Shown here piece by piece: positions 18,294 to 31,199 of a DNA stretch of 64,000 nucleotides; the first letter of the stretch is position 1, and every line of letters starts with the position of its first letter. The translations under genes and the position numbers were made by a program. The notes below the pieces were generated by a model. The model saw only the letters and a program-made list of their open reading frames with translations. It made no database searches and was not told the DNA's origin. The DNA lies in contig CAWINK010000002.1 of NCBI GenBank assembly GCA_963837445.1, positions 496,001-560,000 on the forward strand, read 5' to 3'. This DNA is from JACVRW01 sp963837445. Lineage in GTDB: Bacteria; Actinomycetota; Thermoleophilia; Solirubrobacterales; Thermoleophilaceae.

Positions 18294-19123
18294 GCGAGCC
18301 GCGGACGCTCGCTCCCCCCGAGCGGCGCGTGGCGGTCGTGTCGGGCGTCGAGCGGCTCGGCGCCTACCACCTGGTCACCGCCCACGACGCCGCCGGCCCC
18401 AGGGACCCGCAGCCGGGCCAGTTCTACATGCTCGCCACGGAGGACTGCTGGGGCGGGGGAGGCGACGAGCGCCCGTACCTTCCGAGAGCGTTCTCGTATG
18501 CCAGGGCACACGTCGAGCCGCAAGGCGTCTCGCTCGGCTTCCTCCTGGAGGCGATCGGCCCCGGCACGGAGCGGCTGGCCGAGCTCGCGCCAGACGACGG
18601 GCTCGCCGTGGTCGGCCCGCTCGGGATCGGCTTCCGCCCGCCGCCCGACGGCGTCAGGCCGGTGCTGGTGGGTGGCGGCATCGGAGTCGCGCCACTGCTC
18701 TGCCTCCAGGAGAAGCTCGACGTGACGACCGTGCTGCTCGGCTTCCGTAGCGCCGGCCATGCGCAGGCGGCTGCTCTGTTCAGCGGGGAGCCGGCGGTGG
18801 TCACCGACGACGGCTCGGTTGGGCGCCAGGCGCTCGTGACGGAGCTTCTTGCCACCGAGCTCGACGCCGACGCCGGCGCCGGCGCCGAGGTCACGATCTT
18901 CGCCTGCGGCCCGCCGGCGATGCTGGAGGCGGTCAGGGCTCTCTGCGCAGAGCGTGGCGTCCCCGCCCAGCTCGCGCTCGAGTCCGGCATGGCGTGCGGC
19001 TTCGGGGCCTGCTTCGGATGCGTCGTGCCGACGACCGATGGGTACGTGCGCCTCTGCCTCGACGGCCCGGTGCTGGACGCTGACCGCCTCCAGTCCGCGC
19101 TATTCGCGGGAGCCGGACACTGA
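18290..19123 (+). CDS. pyrK: Dihydroorotate dehydrogenase B electron-transfer subunit
   Basis: 277 residues from the TTG at 18290 (TTGA overlap with carB). A ferredoxin-reductase-like protein passing electrons from PyrD to NAD+: an FAD-binding barrel (YLPRAFSYA), a NAD-binding half (PVLVGGGIGVAPLL, then FACGPPAMLEAV) and a C-terminal [2Fe-2S] ligand set, CGFGACFGC, plus a later Cys (LCLDGPVL). Its presence identifies the PyrD next to it as the class 1B enzyme. Confidence 0.95.
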
Positions 19124-20061
19124 TGGCGGCCATACCCGATCCCACGCCTTCGGCGCGGCAGGGCACATTCGAGCTCTGCGGCGTGCCCCTGCGCGGGCCG
19201 GTCCTGAACGGCTCCGGCACCTTCGACGCGATCGCCGCCCGGCGCGCATTCGGCGACGCGCTGCTCGAGCGCTTCCCGTTCGACGCCTTCGTCTCGAAGA
19301 CGATCACCCTCGAGCCGCGGCAGGGCAACCCGCCGCCGCGCCTCTGGGAGACCCCCGCCGGGATGATCAACTCGATCGGCCTGCCGAACAAGGGCCTGGA
19401 GGGCTTCCTGGCCTCGGATCTGCCCGAGCTGGCAGAGCTCCCGGTCCCGCTTGTGGTCTCGGTGATGGGCTTCGGCCGCGATGAGCTTGCACGGCTCGTG
19501 GCTGCGGTGGGGGCGCGCGACGAGGTCGCGATGGTTGAGCTGAACGTGTCCTGCCCGAACGTGGAGACCGGGCTGATCATGGGGGCAGACCCGGCGGAGA
19601 CGGCGCTCGCGCTGGAGCGCGTCAGGCCGGAGACCGCGAAGCCGCTGATCGTGAAGCTCACGCCCAACGCCACCGACCCGGGTGCGGTGGCCGCCGCAGC
19701 GGAGGCCGCGGGCGCGGACGCCGTGTCGCTCGTGAACACGCTCAAGGGCATGGCGCTCCACCCCGGGACCGGCGAGCCGTGGCTCGGAGGCCGCACGGGG
19801 GGACTGTCAGGACCGGCGATCCGGGCGATCGCGCTCGAACAGGTGGCGGCGGTGGCGAGCCGCGTCGAAATCCCCGTGATCGGCATGGGGGGGATCGCGA
19901 GCGGACGTCAAGCGGCCGATTTCATGGCCGCGGGGGCGTCGGCGGTCGCCGTGGGCACAGAAAGTTTCCGCGACCCGGCCGCGGGGCGCCGAGTCGCGGC
20001 CGAGCTCGCGGAGCTGACCCTCCCGAGCACGACGACGCCCCCCGCGTCGACGCCAGGGTGA
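19123..20061 (+). CDS. pyrD: Dihydroorotate dehydrogenase, class 1B catalytic subunit
   Basis: 312 residues. An FMN-dependent TIM-barrel enzyme oxidising dihydroorotate to orotate with PyrK and NAD+. Seen: PVLNGSGTFD, the active-site cysteine in VELNVSCPNVE, LIVKLTPNATDP, SLVNTLKGMA, and VIGMGGIASGRQA for the phosphate site. It starts within the pyrK stop (TGATG). It is the last pyrimidine gene in this operon; pyrE and pyrF are not nearby. Confidence 0.96.
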   Translation: MAAIPDPTPSARQGTFELCGVPLRGPVLNGSGTFDAIAARRAFGDALLERFPFDAFVSKTITLEPRQGNPPPRLWETPAGMINSIGLPNKGLEGFLASDLPELAELPVPLVVSVMGFGRDELARLVAAVGARDEVAMVELNVSCPNVETGLIMGADPAETALALERVRPETAKPLIVKLTPNATDPGAVAAAAEAAGADAVSLVNTLKGMALHPGTGEPWLGGRTGGLSGPAIRAIALEQVAAVASRVEIPVIGMGGIASGRQAADFMAAGASAVAVGTESFRDPAAGRRVAAELAELTLPSTTTPPASTPG

Positions 20062-20286
20062 CCCCGTTTGGGGGTCGCGGACCCACTCATTCTGCGGAAG
20101 ATGCGGGAACTTTGCGACGTTTGCGGGGAAAAGTGCGAATTTGCTCACGAAAAGCCCTGCAAACAAAAGGAAAACGCTCAAGGACCCCCAACTGACCTGA
20201 AGCTAAGGTCGAGGTCGAGATGAATTCGCGCATTTTTTGCGGGTTGGGGGTCAACGCCGGCGGCTCAGCGTGTACTATCGCCGCCC
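20060..20286 (+). promoter_or_regulatory. pyrD-mihF intergenic region with repeated GGGGGTC inverted repeats and promoter
   Basis: AT-richer than its surroundings. A hairpin GACCCC-GTTTG-GGGGTC (20060-20076) sits on the pyrD stop codon but lacks a T-run. A 10-bp perfect inverted repeat, GACCCCCAAC (20183-20192) and GTTGGGGGTC (20243-20252), brackets a smaller hairpin (GACCT/AGGTC). A TACTAT box (20273-20278), 8 nt before the mihF ATG, would start transcription almost at the ATG, giving a leaderless or near-leaderless mRNA. The right arm of the repeat overlaps the expected -35 region. Confidence 0.5.
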
Positions 20287-20637
20287 ATGCCGGCCGCCTC
20301 CCAGTCGCCCGCGAAAACGCAGTCCGCGGGCCTCGCCCCCGAGCGTTCACTGACCCAACGGATGGACGCTCTCCAGAGAGCGAACGAGATCCGGACGCGG
20401 CGGGCGACGTTGAAACGGGACCTCAAGGCGGGACGCGCCCAGATCCACGGGCTGCTGCTCGATCCGCCTGAATACGTGCTCACGGCCAAGGTCTTCGACC
20501 TGCTTCTCGCGGTGCCGAAATACGGCCGCGTGAAGGTGAATCGCATTCTCACCCACTGCCGCATCTCGCCCAGCAAGACCATCGGCGGGCTCTCTGAGCG
20601 GCAGCGCAACGAGCTCGTCTCGTACCTGCGCCGATAG
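20287..20637 (+). CDS. mihF: Actinobacterial integration host factor (mIHF)
   Basis: 116 residues. A small nucleoid-associated protein, unrelated to proteobacterial IHF, that bends DNA through a helix-2-turn-helix motif. A conserved core LAVPKYGRVKVNRILTHCRI is followed by SERQRNELVSYLRR, while the first 35 residues are variable. Location directly upstream of gmk and rpoZ is the standard actinobacterial arrangement. Probably abundant and essential, by family. Confidence 0.95.
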   Translation: MPAASQSPAKTQSAGLAPERSLTQRMDALQRANEIRTRRATLKRDLKAGRAQIHGLLLDPPEYVLTAKVFDLLLAVPKYGRVKVNRILTHCRISPSKTIGGLSERQRNELVSYLRR

Positions 20638-21182
20638 CCCCGATCCTCGTCATCACGGGGCCGTCCGGCGTTGGCAAGGGAACGCTCATAAAGTCGCTCC
20701 TGGAGCGGGTTTCCGGCCTCCAGCTGGCCGTGTCGGCCACCACGCGCGATCCGCGCCCCGGGGAGGTGAACGGCGTCGATTACCACTTCCTCAGCAAGCA
20801 CGATTTCGATCGCCGCGTGGCAGCGGGCGAGTTCGTGGAGCACGCGGTTTACGCCGGCAACAGCTACGGCACGCTGCGCAGCGAGCTGGAGCGCCCGGCG
20901 CGCGGAATCGTGCTCGAGATCGATGTTCAGGGTGCGCGCCAGGTGCGCGAAACGCTCCCGGAAGCAACGAGGATCTTCATCGAGCCGCCGTCGTTCGATG
21001 CGCTCGTCGAGCGGCTGACCGCCCGCGGCTCGGACTCGCCCGAGCAGATCGAGCGCCGGCTGGCGGCTGCGCGCCAGGAGCTCGAGGCCCGCGACGAGTT
21101 CCCGTATCACGTCTGTAACGACGAGCTGGAGCGCGCCGTGGAAGAGCTTGCTCAGCTTGCCGCTACGATATGTCCGCCTTGA
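20634..21182 (+). CDS. gmk: Guanylate kinase with non-canonical (ATA) start
   Basis: Phosphorylates GMP/dGMP to GDP/dGDP. The essential P-loop GPSGVGKGTL lies 26 residues upstream of the first ATG/GTG/TTG in the frame (GTG 20730), and an in-frame TGA at 20595 limits the frame. The translation Ala-Pro-Ile-Leu-Val-Ile-Thr-Gly after codon 20634 matches a normal guanylate kinase N-terminus, so ATA at 20634 (overlapping the mihF TAG as ATAG) is the best start. Further motifs: SATTRDPRPGEVNGVDYHFL and GIVLEIDVQGA. About 182 residues, normal length. Overlaps rpoZ by 13 bases. Confidence 0.88.
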   Translation: MAPILVITGPSGVGKGTLIKSLLERVSGLQLAVSATTRDPRPGEVNGVDYHFLSKHDFDRRVAAGEFVEHAVYAGNSYGTLRSELERPARGIVLEIDVQGARQVRETLPEATRIFIEPPSFDALVERLTARGSDSPEQIERRLAAARQELEARDEFPYHVCNDELERAVEELAQLAATICPP

Positions 21183-21406
21183 TTAAGCCACGTCTAGACA
21201 AGCTGCTCGAGCGAGTCGACTCCCACTACGCCGTGGTCCTCGTGGCCGCGAAGCGTGCCCGGCAGATCAACTCCTACTACCACAACCTCGGCGAGGGGAC
21301 CTTCGACGAGTACCCACCGCCCATGGTGGAGACCGGGTCGAAGAACTATCTGAAGATCTCCCTCGAGGAGATCGCCGCCGGGAAGATCAAGTACCGCTAC
21401 CGCTAG
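21170..21406 (+). CDS. rpoZ: RNA polymerase omega subunit
   Basis: 78 residues. Aids assembly and stability of RNA polymerase by clamping the beta' C-terminus. The segment SHYAVVLVAAKRARQINSYY is the conserved omega core, with GSKNYLKISLEEIAAGKIKY at the C-terminal end. It lies between gmk and coaBC as in most actinobacteria. The ATG at 21170 is inside the gmk 3' end. Confidence 0.95.
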   Translation: MSALIKPRLDKLLERVDSHYAVVLVAAKRARQINSYYHNLGEGTFDEYPPPMVETGSKNYLKISLEEIAAGKIKYRYR

Positions 21407-21413
21407 GAGGCGC

Positions 21414-22679
21414 GTGGCTCGCATCCTGCTCGGCGTAAGCGGGGGGATTGCCGCCTACAAAGCGGTTGAGCTGGTGCGGCTCGCCACCGCGGCGGGCCAT
21501 TCGGTGCGGGTCGTTCAGACGCCCGCGAGCCTCCAGTTCGTGGGCCGTGCGACCTTCGAGGGCGTGACCGGCGCGCCGGTGCTCGTCGACGAGTTCGAGC
21601 CCGATCCCGCGCGTGGCGCCTTCCCGGGCGACCCGGCCCTCGACCACAACCCGATCTCGCACCTCGAGCTCGTGGCGCGCTGCGACGTGTTCGTGGTGGC
21701 GCCCGCCTCGGCCAACACCGTGGCCAAGCTCGCCCACGGGCTGGCCGACAACCTGCTCACCTCCGCCGCGCTTGCCAACACCGCGCCGCTCGTGCTCGCG
21801 CCGGCGATGAACACCCACATGTACGAGCACCCGGCCACGCAGGCGAACCTGGAGTTGCTCCGCGCAAGGGGCGTCCGGATCGTGGACCCCGGCACCGGGC
21901 GGCTCGCATCGAAGGGAGAGTGGGGGGTGGGGCGCCTCGCCGAGCCGCCGGAGATCCTGGCCGCGGTGGAAGCCGCGCTCGCATACGCGCCGCGCTCGCT
22001 CGACGGGATGCGCGTGCTGGTCACGGCCGGCGGCACGCGCGAGCCGATCGACTCCGTGCGCTTCCTTGGCAACCGCTCGTCCGGCCGCATGGGCCTCGCC
22101 CTGGCGGAGGAGGCGGCACGGCGGGGTGCGGACGTGACGCTGATCGCCGCGAACGTTTCCCTTCCGCTGCCGGCGGTTGCCGCTGTCCCCGTGGAGACGA
22201 CCGCGGAGCTCGAAGCCGCGGTCCGCGAGCGCTTCGGCCACAACGACGTCCTGATCATGGCCGCGGCGCCCGCGGACTTTCGGCCCGCGGAGCCCGTCGA
22301 CGAGAAGATCTCGAGGGAGGGCGGCAACGGTCTGAGCATCGAGCTTCAGCCGACAAGCGACATCGTCGCCGCGGTGGCCGCCGATCGGCGCCCCGACCAG
22401 ACCGTGATCGGGTTCGCGGCCGAGCACGGCGCCGGGGCGGTGGAGCGCGGCCGCGAAAAGCTGGCTCGGAAGGCCCTCGACGCCGTCGTGGTGAACGACA
22501 TCTCGCGCTCCGACATCGGGTTCGACAGCACCGACAACGAGGTCACGATCGTGCTGCCTGATGGCGAACGCGAGGTGGGCCGGCGACCCAAGGCGGAGGT
22601 CGCGGCGGCGATCCTCGACGAGATCGAACGGTTGAGGACGCCGGCTTCGGAGCCGACTACCGTAGAACGAGAGCAATGA
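21414..22679 (+). CDS. coaBC: Bifunctional phosphopantothenoylcysteine decarboxylase/synthase
   Basis: 421 residues from the GTG at 21414, with a strong TAGGAGG ribosome site overlapping the rpoZ stop. The N-terminal flavoprotein half (CoaC, about 1-180) has GVSGGIAAYKA, the His of NPISHLEL and the substrate clamp APAMNTHMYEH. The C-terminal half (CoaB) has the nucleotide motif GGTREPIDSVRFLGNRSSG and AAAPADFRP, then a Lys-containing loop. It makes 4'-phosphopantetheine for coenzyme A. Confidence 0.96.
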   Translation: MARILLGVSGGIAAYKAVELVRLATAAGHSVRVVQTPASLQFVGRATFEGVTGAPVLVDEFEPDPARGAFPGDPALDHNPISHLELVARCDVFVVAPASANTVAKLAHGLADNLLTSAALANTAPLVLAPAMNTHMYEHPATQANLELLRARGVRIVDPGTGRLASKGEWGVGRLAEPPEILAAVEAALAYAPRSLDGMRVLVTAGGTREPIDSVRFLGNRSSGRMGLALAEEAARRGADVTLIAANVSLPLPAVAAVPVETTAELEAAVRERFGHNDVLIMAAAPADFRPAEPVDEKISREGGNGLSIELQPTSDIVAAVAADRRPDQTVIGFAAEHGAGAVERGREKLARKALDAVVVNDISRSDIGFDSTDNEVTIVLPDGEREVGRRPKAEVAAAILDEIERLRTPASEPTTVEREQ

Positions 22680-23041
22680 GCGGTGAGAACGCCTACGAAC
22701 TCTTCAAAAAGGGGAGCGAGCTTCTCGAGCAGGGCGATTTCATGGCTGCGACTGTCCCGCTCGAGCGCGCGCGCACCCTGGAGCCCGACAAGGGCTCCAT
22801 CCGAGAGGCGCTAGGCCGCGCGTACTTCCGCTCGCGGCGCTTCGACAAGGCCGCGGAGGAGTTCGCCGCGGTGGTCGAGCGCTATCCGGTGAACGACTAC
22901 GCGCACTTCTGCCTGGGCCGCTCGCTCGAGAAGACGGGTAGGACGAGGGAGGCCCGCCGCCACGCGGCGCTGGCCGCCCACATGCGCCCGGACCGCAAGG
23001 ACTACCAGGCGCTCGCGAACCGGCTGCAGACGGCCGCCTAG
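22676..23041 (+). CDS. Tetratricopeptide-repeat protein
   Basis: 121 residues with about three TPR units: AYELFKKGSELLEQGDFMAA, then IREALGRAYFRSRRFDKAAE, then DYAHFCLGRSLEKTGRTREA. TPRs are helical scaffolds for protein binding; the partner is unknown. It is translationally coupled to coaBC by an ATGA overlap and converges on the next gene with a 4-base overlap. No signal peptide, so cytoplasmic. Confidence 0.85.
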   Translation: MSGENAYELFKKGSELLEQGDFMAATVPLERARTLEPDKGSIREALGRAYFRSRRFDKAAEEFAAVVERYPVNDYAHFCLGRSLEKTGRTREARRHAALAAHMRPDRKDYQALANRLQTAA

Positions 23042-23421
23042 CCCTGCGACCGGCGGCTTCGCACCGCCACCACCGCTTCTGTCACGAGCCCGAGCAGGCG
23101 GTCCACGCCGCGCTCGTCCGCGTCCGATACCGGGATGTCCGCGTGCACCCAGATGTCCTTCGAGCGCGTGCAGCCGAAGCGGACGATGCGCGTCTGGCGG
23201 TTCCACCAGAGGAGCATCCAGGGGTCGAGGTCGCTTGCGGCGTGGAGGGCGAGCGCCTGCACCCGGAGCAGCCCGTCGCTGATCCGCAGGCTTGCCTCGA
23301 TTGCGTCGCCCCCGGCATTGTCGCCGGGCACGACGATGCCCCACTCGGTGTGCGCAAGCCGGCGCGCGGCGAGCGCCGGCATCGATGAGAGATAGGCCTC
23401 GACCTCGTCGACGGCTGCCAT
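23038..23421 (-). CDS. YbjN-like (type III chaperone-fold) protein
   Basis: 127 residues from the ATG at 23421. The pattern of short strands and an exposed Trp pair (LLWWNRQTRIVRFGCTRSKD, then IWVHADIPVSDADERGVDRL) fits YbjN/T3SS-chaperone-like small domains common in actinobacteria. Such proteins are proposed to be regulatory or to bind other proteins, but no reaction is known. Assignment is by overall resemblance, so moderate. Confidence 0.6.
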   Translation of the reverse strand: MAAVDEVEAYLSSMPALAARRLAHTEWGIVVPGDNAGGDAIEASLRISDGLLRVQALALHAASDLDPWMLLWWNRQTRIVRFGCTRSKDIWVHADIPVSDADERGVDRLLGLVTEAVVAVRSRRSQG

Positions 23422-23440
23422 TCGGGCAGAGTACGCGGGC

Positions 23441-23863
23441 GTGCGGGCGCTGGTGCAGCGGGTGAGCGAGGCCTCGGTGACGGTCGACGGCGCTGAGGTC
23501 GCGCGGATTGGGCGTGGATTGCTCGTGCTGCTCGGCGTGCGGAGGGGTGACGGTCCCGATGAGGCGGATCGGATCGCTTCGAAACTGCTTGCACTGAGGG
23601 TGTTCGAGGACGCTGAGGGGAAGATGAACCTCTCGGTGCGCGATATGGGCGGGCAGATCCTGGTGGTCAGCCAGTTCACCCTTTACGGCGATGTGCGCAA
23701 GGGCAACCGGCCGAGCTTCGTGGATGCCGCCCCGCCCGACGAGGCCGAGCCGCTCTACGAGCGAGTGCGCGCCGCCCTGGGCGCCGAGGGCGGCGTCTTC
23801 GGCGCCCGGATGGCCGTCGCGCTCGTGAACGACGGCCCCGTAACGCTGCTGCTCGAAACCTAG
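23441..23863 (+). CDS. dtd: D-aminoacyl-tRNA deacylase
   Basis: 140 residues from GTG. Removes D-amino acids (and glycine from mischarged tRNA-Ala). Both family signatures are present: SQFTLYGD near residue 78 and NDGPVTLLLE at the C-terminus, plus the opening MRALVQRVSEASVTVDG. Length is normal. It diverges from the YbjN-like gene with only 19 bases between starts. Confidence 0.96.
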   Translation: MRALVQRVSEASVTVDGAEVARIGRGLLVLLGVRRGDGPDEADRIASKLLALRVFEDAEGKMNLSVRDMGGQILVVSQFTLYGDVRKGNRPSFVDAAPPDEAEPLYERVRAALGAEGGVFGARMAVALVNDGPVTLLLET

Positions 23864-23876
23864 CCCCGCGCGGGTC

Positions 23877-23914
23877 TGGCGCTTTTCGTTTCCATTTCGC
23901 AACGGAAAGCGCCA
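23877..23914. promoter_or_regulatory. Inverted repeat between dtd and aldehyde dehydrogenase
   Basis: Arms TGGCGCTTTTCGTTTC (23877-23892) and GCAACGGAAAGCGCCA (23899-23914) pair with two mismatches across a 6-base spacer. No T-run follows, so it is either an operator for the aldehyde dehydrogenase gene, whose ATG is 20 bases downstream, or a weak dtd terminator. No Shine-Dalgarno is seen before that ATG. Confidence 0.5.
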
Positions 23915-23933
23915 ACCCCATATCGTTGTCGGC

Positions 23934-25373
23934 ATGGCGATCGCATCGGACGCACTCGTACGGGACAAGCTCTACATCGGCGGGGAGTGGGTGGAGTCCG
24001 CCGGGGACGGCTCGATCGAGGTCGTGAATCCGACGACCGAGGAGGTCGTCGGCCGCGTCCCGGAGGGCACGGCCGAGGACGCCGACCGCGCCGTCAAAGC
24101 GGCCCGGGCCGCCTTCGATGCCTGGTCGCAGACGCCGGCCGAGGAGCGCGCCGCGTTCTGCGGCGCCATCGGAGAGAAGCTCGCGGAGCGCGGTGACGAG
24201 CTGGCCGCCCTGATCACCACCGAGCTGGGCATGCCGATCGGCCTGTCGCGGATGATCCAGGCCGGGCTTCCGCAGGTGACCTTCTCGTCCATGCCTGAGC
24301 TGGTGAACGAGATCACGTGGGAGGAGGAGGTCGGCAACTCGCTGATCGTGCGCGAGCCCGCCGGGGTGGTGGCCGCGATCACGCCGTGGAACTACCCGCT
24401 CCACCAGATCGCCAACAAGGTGGCCCCGGCGCTCGCCGCCGGCTGCACGGTGGTGCTGAAGCCGAGCGGGGTGGCGCCGCTGAATGCCTTCGTGCTCGCG
24501 GAGATCATGGAGGAGGTTGGGCTGCCCGCCGGAGTCTTCAACCTCGTGACCGGAACGGGCGCCGTGGTGGGCGAGGCGATCGTCTCGCACGCCGAGACCG
24601 ACATGGTCTCCTTCACGGGCTCCACACGCGCGGGCCGGCGCGTGTCCGAGCTGGCGGCGCAGGCGCCGAAGCCGGTGTCGCTCGAGCTCGGCGGCAAGTC
24701 GCCCAACGTGATCCTCGACGACGCCGATCTCGAGGAGGCGGTCACCGACGGCGTGGCGAAGTGCTTCCTCAACTCGGGGCAGACGTGCAGCGCACTCACC
24801 CGCATGCTCGTGCCGCGCGACAAGCTCGAGCAGGCGGAGCGGATTGCCGCGACGATCGCCGACGAGGTCTTCACGCCCGGCGACCCGTTCCAGGACGGCA
24901 GCGCGCTGGGCCCGCTCGTCTCCGACTCCCAGCGCGAGACCGTGCGCGGCTACATCGAGAAGGGCGAGCAGGAGGGCGCACGGCTCGTGGCCGGCGGCGC
25001 CGAGCCACCGGAGGGTCTCGATCGCGGCTACTTCGTTCGTCCCACCGTCTTCTCAGACGTGACCAGCGGCATGACGATCGCGCAGGAGGAGATCTTCGGC
25101 CCGGTGCTCGTGCTGATCCCGTACGAGGACGAGGACGACGCCATCCGCATCGCGAACGACAGCGTCTACGGCCTTGCCGGCGGCGTGTGGTCGGCCGACG
25201 AGGAGCGCGCCAAGAGGGTGGCCGCGAGGATCCGCACAGGCCAGGTCGAGATCAACGGCGGCGCCTTCAACCCGATGGCTCCGTTCGGCGGCTACAAGCA
25301 GTCCGGTCACGGCCGCGAGATGGGCCGCCTCGGCCTCGAGGAATTTCTCGTGGCCAAGTCGCTTCAGCTCTAG
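23934..25373 (+). CDS. NAD(P)-dependent aldehyde dehydrogenase
   Basis: 479 residues. Oxidises an aldehyde to the acid. The catalytic set is complete: Asn in TPWNYPLHQIAN, Glu in LELGGKSPN, and the nucleophile Cys in NSGQTCSALT. VSFTGSTRAGRRV and EEIFGPVLVLIPYEDEDDAI follow in standard positions. The class fits broad aldehyde or betaine-aldehyde dehydrogenases; substrate not resolvable. It is a single-gene unit flanked upstream by an inverted repeat and downstream by a terminator. Confidence 0.92.
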   Translation: MAIASDALVRDKLYIGGEWVESAGDGSIEVVNPTTEEVVGRVPEGTAEDADRAVKAARAAFDAWSQTPAEERAAFCGAIGEKLAERGDELAALITTELGMPIGLSRMIQAGLPQVTFSSMPELVNEITWEEEVGNSLIVREPAGVVAAITPWNYPLHQIANKVAPALAAGCTVVLKPSGVAPLNAFVLAEIMEEVGLPAGVFNLVTGTGAVVGEAIVSHAETDMVSFTGSTRAGRRVSELAAQAPKPVSLELGGKSPNVILDDADLEEAVTDGVAKCFLNSGQTCSALTRMLVPRDKLEQAERIAATIADEVFTPGDPFQDGSALGPLVSDSQRETVRGYIEKGEQEGARLVAGGAEPPEGLDRGYFVRPTVFSDVTSGMTIAQEEIFGPVLVLIPYEDEDDAIRIANDSVYGLAGGVWSADEERAKRVAARIRTGQVEINGGAFNPMAPFGGYKQSGHGREMGRLGLEEFLVAKSLQL

Positions 25374-25432
25374 AGCCTCTACACTCGTTTGACAACTTCA
25401 GTCGTACGCCGCCCTTCCCGGGGCGGCACCTG

Positions 25433-25460
25433 AAGGTGGGCCGCGAGGTCCACCTTTTTT
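25433..25460 (+). terminator. Intrinsic terminator before rimP-nusA
   Basis: A stem AAGGTGG (25433-25439) pairs with CCACCTT (25450-25456) and runs into six T residues. It lies 60 bases after the aldehyde dehydrogenase stop and 40 bases before rimP. It may end the upstream gene or act as a leader attenuator for the nusA operon. A TTGACA box at 25389-25394 lies upstream of it, but no convincing -10 was found. Confidence 0.75.
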
Positions 25461-25499
25461 CTGACTAAAAGTCCGGAGCAGCCGTAGCTGCGCAGGAAT

Positions 25500-25927
25500 A
25501 TGGACAGGATCGAATCTCTTCAAACACACATCGAGCAGCGCCTCTCGACGGCCGAGCCGGACGTCGAGGTTCTGGCATGCGAGCAGGTCGCTCGCGAACG
25601 GGTGAGGCTGTTCATCGACCATCCGGACGGAGTCGATCTTGCGCTCTGCGAGCGGGTTACCAAGCACCTGACCGACCTGCTGGTCGAGTACGGGCTCGAG
25701 GTCTCCTCACCTGGCCCGGAGCGCCCGCTCTCCAAGCCCGACCACTTCCGCCGCTTCCTCGGCAAGCGCGCCCGTGTGCGCCTGCGCCAGCCGAAGGACG
25801 GCCACAAGAGCTTCACCGGGGAACTCGTCGGCGCCAGTGACGAAGAGGTCACGGTGGCCGCCGACACGGGGGTCGTCTCGATCCCCTACTCGGAGATCAA
25901 CCGCAGTAACTTGCTCGAGGGGGGCAG

Positions 25928-25931
<4 letters not shown>
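25500..25931 (+). CDS. rimP: Ribosome maturation factor RimP
   Basis: 143 residues. Assists 30S subunit assembly. The N-terminal domain (VRLFIDHPDGVDLALCERVT) and the SPGPERPLSKPDHFRRFLGK motif, then an SH3-like C-terminal barrel (FTGELVGASDEEVTV), give a clear RimP. It opens the rimP-nusA-ylxR-infB translation cluster and overlaps nusA by ATGA. Confidence 0.95.
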
Positions 25932-27679
<1,748 letters not shown>

Positions 27680-27917
27680 AGCCGCTTCGCCGCTGCGTAG
27701 GCTGCGGGCGCTCGCTTCCCAAGGGCGAGCTGCTGCGGCTGGTGCGGGGCGAAGATGGCCGGGTCCGAACGGACCCGGCTGCACAGGCAGATGGCCGCGG
27801 CGCCTACGTCTGTGCCAACCCCGACTGCGCCGCTAGGCTCGGGATGACCCGCCCGCTTGCTCGCGCGTTCCGCGCGCCGGTAACAGTCCAACAGGAGACC
27901 TTAGACTTCATCACCGA

Positions 27918-30559
<2,642 letters not shown>

Positions 30560-30563
<4 letters not shown>

Positions 30564-30859
30564 GCTTCGTCTGTCTCCTAGAGATCCACCTGCACTTCCC
30601 GGACAACGGCAGTCTCAAGGGCAAGCGGAAGGAATTGAGCACGTTGAAGGCTCAGCTGCAGCGTCGCTTCGGCGCGGCGGTTGCGGAAACGGACCACCAC
30701 GACCTCTGGCAGCGCTCCGAGCTAACCGCCGCACTGGTGGGGAGAGAGGCCGGCTCCCTGCGGGATAGGGCCGCGGCTGTGGAGCGTTATGTGATCTCGA
30801 TGTTTCCTGACGGCGCGCGTGTGGAATTCCAAATGGTGTCGAGGGAAGACCTTCTCTAG
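30560..30859 (+). CDS. DUF503 (YlxP-like) protein
   Basis: 99 residues from TTG (TTGA overlap with infB). DUF503 proteins follow infB in many Gram-positive bacteria. The recognisable pieces are LLEIHLHFPDNGSLKGKRKE and ETDHHDLWQRSELTAALVG. YlxP has been linked to 30S assembly together with RbfA in firmicutes; here the role is inferred from context. It ends one base before the rbfA start. Confidence 0.88.
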
Positions 30860-30860
30860 C

Positions 30861-31199
30861 ATGGCCGACCGCATGCGCAGGGTGAACGAGGCTGTGCGCG
30901 AGGTCGTGTCAGCGCGACTCGTGGAGGGCGTCAAGGACCCGCGAATAGGATTTGTAACCGTGACCTCAGTGGACACAAGCACCGATTTGCGCCAGGCGCG
31001 CGTGTACGTCTCCGTGCTCGGCAGCGATGAGGAGCGCGCGGAGACGCTCGCGGGGCTGGAGTCCGCGCACGGGCTGCTTCAGCAGGCGGTGGCAAGCGAG
31101 CTGCGCATGAAGCGCACGCCTACGCTTCAGTTCGTCTTCGATGAGTCGATAGACCGAGGGATGCGCATTACAGAGCTGCTGGGCGACGACGAGGCATGA
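30861..31199 (+). CDS. rbfA: Ribosome-binding factor A
   Basis: 112 residues from the ATG at 30861. A KH-type protein for late 30S maturation and 16S rRNA processing. Typical segments: MRRVNEAVREVVSARLVEGV, DPRIGFVTVTSVDTSTDLRQ, and RTPTLQFVFDESIDRGMRI. Length and position after infB are standard. Confidence 0.95.
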   Translation: MADRMRRVNEAVREVVSARLVEGVKDPRIGFVTVTSVDTSTDLRQARVYVSVLGSDEERAETLAGLESAHGLLQQAVASELRMKRTPTLQFVFDESIDRGMRITELLGDDEA

